Below are positions 7,433 through 11,529 of a stretch of 11,529 nt of DNA, one piece after another. Numbering within the stretch: position 1 is the stretch's first letter; every line of letters begins with the position of its first letter. This DNA is from an uncultured candidate division Zixibacteria bacterium. Its GTDB lineage: Bacteria; Zixibacteria; MSB-5A5; GN15; FEB-12. Made by a program: the position numbers and the translations under genes. Location of the stretch: contig CAJVYT010000109.1 of assembly GCA_913009765.1 (NCBI GenBank), positions 1-11,529 of the forward strand, written 5' to 3'. The notes below the pieces were generated by a model. It had not been told where the DNA came from. It searched no databases and was given only the letters and a program-made list of their open reading frames with translations.

Positions 7433-8746
7433 ATGAATATGAATTCAGATCTCAAATTACGTCCTGTTCAAAGACTTTCAAAATCTTTTCAACGTTTCTT
7501 TCATTTGGAAGCATCCGGAGGGATAGTGCTTCTTGGTTGCACTATTGCTGCGTTATTAATTGCCAATTCTCCTTTTGCAGCATCATATCATGCTTTTTGG
7601 AATCAGTTACTGAGTTTTACAATTGGTGAATCAGGGATATCATATCCGTTATGGTATTGGGTGAATGATGGTCTTATGGTGATTTTTTTCTTCGTTATTG
7701 GTCTGGAGTTGAAGCGGGAACTTACAACCGGAGAGCTAAGTGAAAAACGCAAAATTATATTACCGGCTGCCGCAGCAATAGGTGGAGCCGTCACACCGGC
7801 AATTATTTTCCTGATATTTCAACATGGCGAACCATCACAGGTTGGTTGGGCAATACCGATGGCAACAGATATTGCTTTTGTTGTTGGTGCTTTAAGTATT
7901 TTAGGTAAACGAGTGCCACATAGTCTTAAAATTTTCCTTTTATCAGTTGCTATCGTCGATGATCTGTTAGCGGTTTCAGTTATTGCTATATTTTTTACTG
8001 AAACTATTCATTTTATTTGGCTTGCCATGTCAGTAGGTGGGTTCGGAGTGATTGTATTGATGAAACAATTGAGAGTACGAAATATCGCAATTTATGTATT
8101 GGCAGGATGTGCTATTTGGCTATTTACACTTAAATCAGGAGTACATCCGACAATAGCAGGTGTGGTGCTTGGCTTGATGACGCCTTCTATTAGTTTGATG
8201 AATCGAAAAACTGCGAAAAATGCTTTGGAATTGCTCGGCTCAGTTTTTTCAAAGAGTGACCGGTCGAGTATTGAGAAGGCGGAATTTGCATTATCTAATA
8301 AGGTGCAATTCACATTGAGGGAATCAATTTCTCCGCTTGAACGTCTTGAATCTGCTTTACATCCATGGGTTGCTTTTGTCATTATGCCTCTTTTTGCTCT
8401 TGCCAATGCTGCTGTTTACCTTGATATATCAAGTTTAAAAGAGTCGTTATCGGTCGCTATTATTCTTGGATTAGTGCTTGGGAAACCTTTAGGAATTCTT
8501 ATTGCTTCATTTGCCGTTGTCGGAATCGGCTGGGCAAAGTTGCCGTCGAATGTAAATTGGCTAACTATGATTGGAGCCGGACTTTTAGCGGGAATTGGTT
8601 TTACTATGTCATTGTTTATCGCATCCCTTGCTCTTAAAGGCAGTTTACTGGAAATATCAAAGGGAGCAATTCTTGTTGGTTCCGGTATTAGTATGTTGTT
8701 AGGTTTTGGACTTTTATTTGTTTCGCTACGGAAAAGAGAGTCATAA
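7433..8746 (+). CDS. nhaA: Na+/H+ antiporter NhaA
   Basis: A 437-residue inner-membrane antiporter that expels Na+ (or Li+) in exchange for H+ and so controls pH and sodium. The key residues of the E. coli protein all have equivalents: Asp146 in ATDIAF (Asp133), Asp176-Asp177 in IVDDLLA (Asp163-Asp164), His238 in GVHPTIAG (His225) and Lys351 in LGKPLGI (Lys300). GLELKREL at 90-97, MPLFALANA (318-326) and AGIGFTMSLFIA (386-397) are family signatures. It is about 50 residues longer than E. coli NhaA. The surplus sits in the loop before ALHPWVAF, about 252-307, a charged segment including KSDRSSIEKAEFALSNK. AGGA at 7421-7424, eight bases before the ATG at 7433, favours that start over the ATG two codons later. 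It follows the CaCA gene by 21 bp and probably shares its message: NhaA would build the Na+ gradient that a Na+-coupled exchanger could use. Confidence 0.96.
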   Translation: MNMNSDLKLRPVQRLSKSFQRFFHLEASGGIVLLGCTIAALLIANSPFAASYHAFWNQLLSFTIGESGISYPLWYWVNDGLMVIFFFVIGLELKRELTTGELSEKRKIILPAAAAIGGAVTPAIIFLIFQHGEPSQVGWAIPMATDIAFVVGALSILGKRVPHSLKIFLLSVAIVDDLLAVSVIAIFFTETIHFIWLAMSVGGFGVIVLMKQLRVRNIAIYVLAGCAIWLFTLKSGVHPTIAGVVLGLMTPSISLMNRKTAKNALELLGSVFSKSDRSSIEKAEFALSNKVQFTLRESISPLERLESALHPWVAFVIMPLFALANAAVYLDISSLKESLSVAIILGLVLGKPLGILIASFAVVGIGWAKLPSNVNWLTMIGAGLLAGIGFTMSLFIASLALKGSLLEISKGAILVGSGISMLLGFGLLFVSLRKRES

Positions 8747-8849
8747 CCATTGAAAATATAAATTATTGAATTGCAGAGCTGCACTCTTTCTTTTTAAATT
8801 CCACTAAATCTAATTCCGATATTAGTAAATTCAGCAATATTTTTATTTT

Positions 8850-8929
8850 GAATCCGTAAGGATATGGATAATATTATATTTAGTCTCTAATTTATGATTT
8901 TGTCGGATTCTATATCCACCTATCGGTGG
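8850..8929. repeat. Overlapping inverted repeats with mutually exclusive pairings
   Basis: GAATCCG (8850-8856) pairs perfectly with CGGATTC (8904-8910). GGATATGGA (8860-8868) pairs with TCTATATCC (8909-8917) with one G-U pair. CCACC (8916-8920) pairs with GGTGG (8925-8929) around TATC. The second and third pairings share bases 8916-8917, and the first and second share 8909-8910 and cross, so not all can form at once. Function unknown. Confidence 0.4.
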
Positions 8930-8986
8930 TTGCATGAACTCGACCTTGTATATTGCTCTTTCATATATCAAGTTTTCAGAAACTCT

Positions 8987-9005
8987 TTTCCGTCGAAGAC
9001 GGAAA
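8987..9005. repeat. Perfect 8-bp hairpin TTTCCGTC / GACGGAAA
   Basis: TTTCCGTC (8987-8994) and GACGGAAA (8998-9005) pair exactly around a GAA loop. No T run follows on either strand, so it is not a standard terminator. A short AGTTT-TCAG-AAACT hairpin lies just before it (8971-8984). Confidence 0.45.
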
Positions 9006-9066
9006 CCAGAACAGTAACGTTATAACAATACCTATATAGAGTTATTTATATTCATGGAAACAACTT

Positions 9067-9107
9067 TTTTGCTGTACTCTTATAGATGAATATGGGGTAC
9101 AGCAAAA
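9067..9107. repeat. Perfect 11-bp inverted repeat TTTTGCTGTAC / GTACAGCAAAA
   Basis: The arms at 9067-9077 and 9097-9107 are exact reverse complements around a 19-base loop, and wobble pairs could extend the stem inward. T lies outside on the left and A on the right, the wrong way round for an intrinsic terminator on either strand. It sits about 60 bp past the barrel-gene stop, so it may still stabilise that message's 3' end. Confidence 0.55.
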
Positions 9108-9165
9108 TGGGTTCGTTTCGGTCATTTTTTGCTTTTTCTGACTTACCTGTTTCTTTACGTAAAAG

Positions 9166-9696
9166 TTAAAACCGTGGGTTTACAATGTTATTGTAAATTG
9201 AACCGAATGAATAACTCATGCCGAACGAAAACCAGTAATTGTAACCGGATGCCAGCTCTCTTTGCCTGAGCAATCTGTCTGCTTCTGATTCACCTACTCC
9301 GCTAAGTGCAATCTGATCTCTCACACGTGAATAGTTTCCATTGAAATTCACAGAAAATCCTTCAAAGAGATTAACAGACGTACCTGCTGAAAAAGTCAAA
9401 CGGTTCCTGTCAAAATCATGTAGATAAACAATCCCATTTAGTGAACTGTATACTGATCCCCAGGGTTGAGTTAGTTCAATTTTGCTTTTCAACCTTGAGA
9501 ATGTCAGCCATTCATGAGTTTTATTGTAAACGGTTCTTTCGATATAATCCATAGCTGAAAGTCCAGGAACGTCGACTTGATTCTTTGTACGGGAAAATGT
9601 TATATTCAAGACCGGCTTCGTTAGAGAAATCAAAATCTTTATTTCCATAAGTGGAAGCAAAGAAATTATAAGCATAGGCAGTAGACCATTTATCAT
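9166..9696 (-). CDS. C-terminal part of a frameshifted outer-membrane beta-barrel protein
   Basis: This frame carries the second part of the barrel gene whose first part is at 9521-10396. The homologous portion starts at about the ATG at 9552 (MDYIERTVYNKT) and runs through KSKIELTQPWGSVYSSLNG, YLHDFDRNRLTFSAG, LFEGFSVNFNGNYSRVRDQI, LLRQRELASGYNYWFSFGMSYSFGS and IVNPRF. These are alternating beta strands ending in Phe, typical of an outer-membrane barrel. The frame stays open back to an ATG at 9696, but residues encoded between 9553 and 9696 are an out-of-frame reading of the first part and look unlike protein from this family. It has no ribosome-binding site of its own at 9552, so it is probably not made unless the shift is a sequencing error or is bypassed. 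The strand pattern matches a widespread uncharacterised family I know only as hypothetical proteins. Confidence 0.7.
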   Translation of the reverse strand: MINGLLPMLIISLLPLMEIKILISLTKPVLNITFSRTKNQVDVPGLSAMDYIERTVYNKTHEWLTFSRLKSKIELTQPWGSVYSSLNGIVYLHDFDRNRLTFSAGTSVNLFEGFSVNFNGNYSRVRDQIALSGVGESEADRLLRQRELASGYNYWFSFGMSYSFGSIYNNIVNPRF

Positions 9697-10396
9697 TTAA
9701 ACTAAAAACAAGTTCACCATTGGTACCTTTTCTTCGGTTTATATATAAATCATACCCGGTATCATCTGAAAATTTTTGGTCGCGATAGTTCCAATATAAG
9801 CCGAATTCAATTTTGAAATCTTCTGTTACTCGTCTGGCTTCATAATTGTTCCATAGGTTAATTGAACGGTAGTTTTCGTCACCCTGCATCCAGAAATCGC
9901 CTTTTAATTCAAAAACCCAGTTGTTCCATTTATCTTTAACATCTGCTTGCTTCGTAGGTTTTGTAAACGAAACCGATATATGTTCTGAAAGAGGTGTTTT
10001 GGCAACAAATCTTGTCAGCCCCAGTTTAAAATATTTTACTGTTTTTTTTCTAATAGCATCATCGGTATCAGCTTCTTTTGTGTTAAAAATCAATGTGTCG
10101 GTCATGTTGTCATAGTCATGCTGTCCGATAAATTCAACCATATATTCACGTCCACCGCTTCCGGTGCGTTGTCTAGAGACAAGAATATGAACATCAGCCT
10201 GATTACGATCACGAACGAAATTTACAAATGTAATTTCACGCCGTATGTAGTCATTGTCACAACTTGAACAATCTATATATATTTTTGGGGCTCCTTCTAT
10301 GAGTGTGTCTGTAGCGGGTGTTTCTGTTACTGCCATAGTTAGTTGAAAAAAGAATAGATGTATACCAACAAATCCAATTAGTTTTGCGTACCTCAC
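9521..10396 (-). CDS. N-terminal part of a frameshifted outer-membrane beta-barrel protein, uncharacterised family
   Basis: The start is a GTG at 10396, with a perfect AGGAGG ribosome-binding site (10403-10408) six bases upstream. Residues 1-22 are a signal peptide with a hydrophobic LIGFVGIHLFFF core. The mature N-terminal domain (about 38-145) contains a CSSC motif (Cys43, Cys46) followed by DNDYIRREITFVNFVRDRNQADVHILVS, and then RTGSGGREYMVEFIGQ (77-92). A KWNNWVFELKGDFWMQGD segment (156-173) opens the barrel. The barrel strands continue to EYNIFPYKESSRRSWTFSYG (264-283), where the frame is lost; eight aberrant residues precede the stop at 9521-9523. The downstream strands resume in another frame, so the intact protein would have about 410 residues. 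Function is unknown: the family looks like an outer-membrane protein with a periplasmic N-terminal domain. It stands alone, convergent with nhaA. Confidence 0.75.
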   Translation of the reverse strand: MRYAKLIGFVGIHLFFFQLTMAVTETPATDTLIEGAPKIYIDCSSCDNDYIRREITFVNFVRDRNQADVHILVSRQRTGSGGREYMVEFIGQHDYDNMTDTLIFNTKEADTDDAIRKKTVKYFKLGLTRFVAKTPLSEHISVSFTKPTKQADVKDKWNNWVFELKGDFWMQGDENYRSINLWNNYEARRVTEDFKIEFGLYWNYRDQKFSDDTGYDLYINRRKGTNGELVFSLNDKWSTAYAYNFFASTYGNKDFDFSNEAGLEYNIFPYKESSRRSWTFSYGLYRKNRLQ

Positions 10397-10402
10397 ACAC
10401 TA

Positions 10403-10408
10403 CCTCCT
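10403..10408 (-). promoter_or_regulatory. Consensus ribosome-binding site AGGAGG of the barrel gene
   Basis: Read on the minus strand, AGGAGG lies six bases before the GTG at 10396. It is the strongest Shine-Dalgarno sequence in the window and fixes a GTG start. Confidence 0.8.
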
Positions 10409-10486
10409 ATGTAGCATATATTTATAACTATATTTATTTGTCTATTTTACGAGGATATTTTGAATTAGTTGCGTTTTATACATTAT

Positions 10487-10515
10487 TTGAATTTGTTGTA
10501 GTGAAACAGTATTAG
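10487..10515 (+). promoter_or_regulatory. Candidate promoter for the small ORF at 10535
   Basis: TTGAAT (10487-10492) and TATTAG (10510-10515) are separated by 17 bases, each matching the sigma70 consensus at four of six positions. Transcription would begin near 10522, just before the GGA core at 10525-10527. In AT-rich DNA such matches arise easily. Confidence 0.28.
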
Positions 10516-10534
10516 TTATTGGGTGGAAAGTAGT

Positions 10535-10639
10535 ATGAAATTAAAAAGAGCAATGTTACAGGTTGAGTCTGTTCCTGATTCACAGAAAGTAGATTGTCGT
10601 TCCATTGGTTTGGAATCGGAAACTGCGATCTGCTTCTGA
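10535..10639 (+). CDS. Candidate small protein, 34 residues, unknown function
   Basis: An ATG at 10535 opens a 34-residue frame reading MKLKRAMLQV and ending GLESETAICF, stop TGA at 10637-10639. A GTGGA ribosome-binding core (10523-10527) sits seven bases upstream and a possible promoter lies before it. The peptide has a basic N-terminus (KLKR), a hydrophilic middle and two cysteines (Cys21, Cys33), the latter second from the end. It could be a secreted or modified peptide, but no maturation enzyme or transporter is nearby and I do not recognise it. A chance ORF of this length is quite possible. Confidence 0.3.
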   Translation: MKLKRAMLQVESVPDSQKVDCRSIGLESETAICF

Positions 10640-10719
10640 TACCCTACAATAAGAGAGCAATGCCCTGTCGGTACAAATAGAATCGACTAACATTTAAGAG
10701 ATTCACCATCCTACAAGGG

Positions 10720-10902
10720 CTAGTTGGTAAAGTCCAAAATGTCACAACCTGAGCAGTCAGGACCCCCTTCCTGACTGTTTAATCGTCGGGAAAAGGTTCC
10801 TCCCGACGACGCATTGTGGAGGTTTATCAACAAGTCTACAAGCTCAGGGTGACCGATTTCACTCAAAATAATCTCTAAAAAAATGTCTCTCTCTATTGTC
10901 AA
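10720..10902 (-). CDS. Candidate small protein, 60 residues, with a C-terminal CxxC, unknown function
   Basis: A minus-strand frame from a TTG at 10902 encodes 60 residues. The first half is acidic and predicted helical (ERDIFLEIILSEIGHPELVDLLINLHN, about 4-30). The second half is Gly/Ser-rich, with SSGG (32-35), EGGPDCSGCD (45-54) and a short hydrophobic end. Helical leader plus glycine-rich, cysteine-containing tail resembles ribosomally made peptide precursors in outline only; no modifying enzyme is present. Against it: the start would be TTG, there is no clear ribosome-binding site, and two perfect hairpins run through the coding sequence, so the DNA may be selected for RNA structure instead. 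Its frame is closed by a TAA at about 10918-10920. Confidence 0.22.
   Translation of the reverse strand: MTIERDIFLEIILSEIGHPELVDLLINLHNASSGGTFSRRLNSQEGGPDCSGCDILDFTN
10754..10777. repeat. Perfect 9-bp hairpin CAGTCAGGA / TCCTGACTG (first of a tandem pair)
   Basis: The arms at 10754-10762 and 10769-10777 pair exactly around the loop CCCCCT; outer G-U and A-T pairs may lengthen the stem. It is followed only by TTTAA, too short for a typical terminator. Confidence 0.5.
10783..10809. repeat. Perfect 9-bp hairpin TCGTCGGGA / TCCCGACGA (second of a tandem pair)
   Basis: The arms at 10783-10791 and 10801-10809 pair exactly around a nine-base loop, five bases after the first hairpin. The stem is GC-rich for this genome. 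Two strong hairpins this close suggest a structured RNA or tandem transcription stop, but no T run follows on either strand. Confidence 0.5.
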
Positions 10903-10924
10903 TTTTCTACTCTCATGTTATATA
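10896..10924 (+). promoter_or_regulatory. Probable sigma70-type promoter of ymdB with extended -10
   Basis: TTGTCA (10896-10901; five of six consensus bases) and TATATA (10919-10924) are separated by exactly 17 bases, with TG at 10916-10917 forming an extended -10. Transcription would begin near 10931, leaving a leader of about 35 bases before the ATG at 10966. This also argues against the in-frame ATG at 10915, which would lie upstream of the transcript. Confidence 0.5.
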
Positions 10925-10965
10925 TAAGGCTGTTGAAATTTGAATTGATAATAGAAAGCAGATAC

Positions 10966-11414
10966 ATGTCTGAATTTAAAATAATGTTTGTAGCCGATTT
11001 ATGCGGAAAATCAGGTCGTCAGGCTGCCGCTCATATGATAAAGCCTCTTCGTGAAAAGCATAATATCGACTATGTGATATGCAATGTTGAAAATGCTGCC
11101 GGAGGGTTTGGGGTGACTCCCGAAATGTCAAAAAAAATATTTTCCTACGGTGTAGATATTCAAACATCAGGGAATCATATTTGGGACAGGCAGGAAATTA
11201 TAAAGTATTTTTATACTAAACCTAAGCTCTTAAGACCGGGGAATTATCCAAAAGGAGCTCCCGGTGTTGGTGCAATAATAGATGAAGTAAACGGCGTAAG
11301 GATTGGTGTAATTAACCTTATGGGAAGAACTTACATGCGAGACTTAGACTGTCCCTTTAAGGCTGCCGAGGAAGAAGTTGCTCGGTTAAGAGAAGAAACC
11401 AATTTGATATTTTT
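10966..11414 (+). CDS. ymdB: YmdB-family metallophosphoesterase, 3'-truncated by the contig end
   Basis: The first 150 residues of a YmdB-type calcineurin-like phosphoesterase, in Bacillus subtilis a cAMP phosphodiesterase that influences biofilm and motility gene choice. Metal-site motifs are present: MFVADLCGKSGR with Asp11, CNVENAAGGFGVT with Glu42, and SGNHIWD with Asn70 and His71. They are followed by LRPGNYPKGAPG (89-100) and VINLMGRTYM (115-124). Members have about 260-270 residues, so roughly 40% is missing, including the C-terminal histidine motifs. The true sequence ends at 11414; the reading frame continues into adapter and adds the false tail DRKSVV. The start at 10966 matches the family N-terminus and lies downstream of a good promoter; the upstream in-frame ATG at 10915 adds 17 unconserved residues. 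It is not beside rny, its usual partner in Firmicutes, and its role in a Gram-negative host is not established. Confidence 0.9.
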
Positions 11415-11471
11415 AGATCGGAAGAGCGTCGTGTAGGGAAAGAGTGTAGATCTCGGTGGTCGCCGTATCAT
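11415..11471 (-). other. Illumina P5/TruSeq universal adapter, reverse complement (contamination)
   Basis: From AGATCGGAAGAGCGTCGTG at 11415 to GGTCGCCGTATCAT at 11471 this is the exact reverse complement of the adapter found at 76-133, lacking only its last base (G instead of T at 11472). It ends the genomic part of the contig and truncates ymdB. Confidence 0.98.
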
Positions 11472-11529
11472 GAAAAAAAAAAAAAGAGAAACAGAAGAAG
11501 AAGAAAAAAAGAAAAGGAATACAGCACGA
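11472..11529. other. Non-genomic read-through tail beyond the adapter
   Basis: Thirteen A (11473-11485) followed by A/G-rich low-complexity sequence. This is typical sequencer output after the end of an adapter and mirrors the T run and unrelated sequence at the left end. Confidence 0.9.

Larger units (their letters stand above)
8747..9165. other. Gene-free convergent intergenic region rich in inverted repeats
   Basis: This 419-bp stretch lies between the 3' ends of nhaA (plus) and the barrel gene (minus). I find no reading frame worth calling. A small TGCA-GAGC-TGCA hairpin (8772-8783) followed by T-rich sequence may be the nhaA terminator, but it is weak. The rest holds several hairpin-forming repeats, listed separately, and T runs at 9125-9130 and 9133-9137. 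A structured RNA or remnants of a lost gene are both possible. Confidence 0.6.
10397..10965. other. Structured, gene-poor intergenic region upstream of ymdB and the barrel gene
   Basis: About 570 bp separate the divergent barrel gene and ymdB. No long reading frame is convincing. The region contains the barrel gene's AGGAGG site, two candidate small ORFs (10535-10639 plus, 10720-10902 minus), two tandem perfect hairpins (10754-10809) and the ymdB promoter. The part at 10730-10830 looks more GC-rich than its surroundings, as structured RNA often is in AT-rich genomes. Confidence 0.6.

Noticed and set aside
10700..10735. GGCTAGTTGGTAAAGTCC near 10718 resembles a tRNA D-arm
   Set aside because: No acceptor stem, anticodon arm or TTCGA-type T-arm follows at the right distances; the next hairpins are unrelated.
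10915..10965. Earlier ATG at 10915 as the ymdB start
   Set aside because: It overlaps the -35/-10 spacer of the likely promoter and adds 17 residues not seen in the family.
1..11529. Search by eye for CRISPR arrays, transposases, phage genes, toxin-antitoxin pairs and defence genes
   Set aside because: No regularly spaced direct repeats and no proteins of those families were seen.

Overview
The window is a contig from a Gram-negative bacterium. The evidence is an Omp85 (BamA/TamA-like) barrel protein next to a TamB-like protein, plus a second outer-membrane barrel protein with a C-terminal Phe. By eye the DNA is AT-rich and the codons are uniform throughout, with no insertion sequence, phage gene, CRISPR array, rRNA or tRNA. 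The Tam-type pair, the three-cysteine MnmA and the uncharacterised barrel family loosely recall FCB-type or candidate-phylum genomes such as Zixibacteria; this lineage guess is weak and comes from memory of the families.

Only about 134-11414 is genomic. Both ends carry a complete Illumina P5/TruSeq adapter (76-133, and its reverse complement from 11415), followed outward by a homopolymer run and low-complexity read-through sequence. The first and last genes are therefore cut by the contig ends, and any start or stop called there is an artefact.

Layout. (1) 135-3658, plus strand: the C-terminal part of a TamB-like protein, overlapping by one base a TamA/BamA-like protein with three POTRA domains, an outer-membrane export or assembly module. 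(2) 3763-6053, plus: an IscS/NifS cysteine desulfurase and MnmA, 38 bp apart, a natural sulfur supply and user pair for 2-thiouridine at tRNA position 34; an AT-rich imperfect hairpin (6107-6165) probably ends this unit. (3) 6209-8746, plus: a CaCA-family cation exchanger and the Na+/H+ antiporter NhaA, 21 bp apart, a cation homeostasis unit. (4) 8747-9165: no gene, but several inverted repeats, two of which overlap so that they exclude each other. (5) 9166-10396, minus: one outer-membrane barrel gene of an uncharacterised family, split by a frameshift near 9550. (6) 10397-10965: no convincing long gene; two candidate small ORFs, two tandem perfect hairpins and a good promoter for (7) ymdB, a YmdB-type metallophosphoesterase cut by the contig end.

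I see no convincing new multi-gene system. The points most worth a second look are the adapter ends, the frameshift in the barrel gene, the CxxC + C version of MnmA beside its desulfurase, and the structured, gene-poor stretch in front of ymdB with its cysteine-containing small ORFs.
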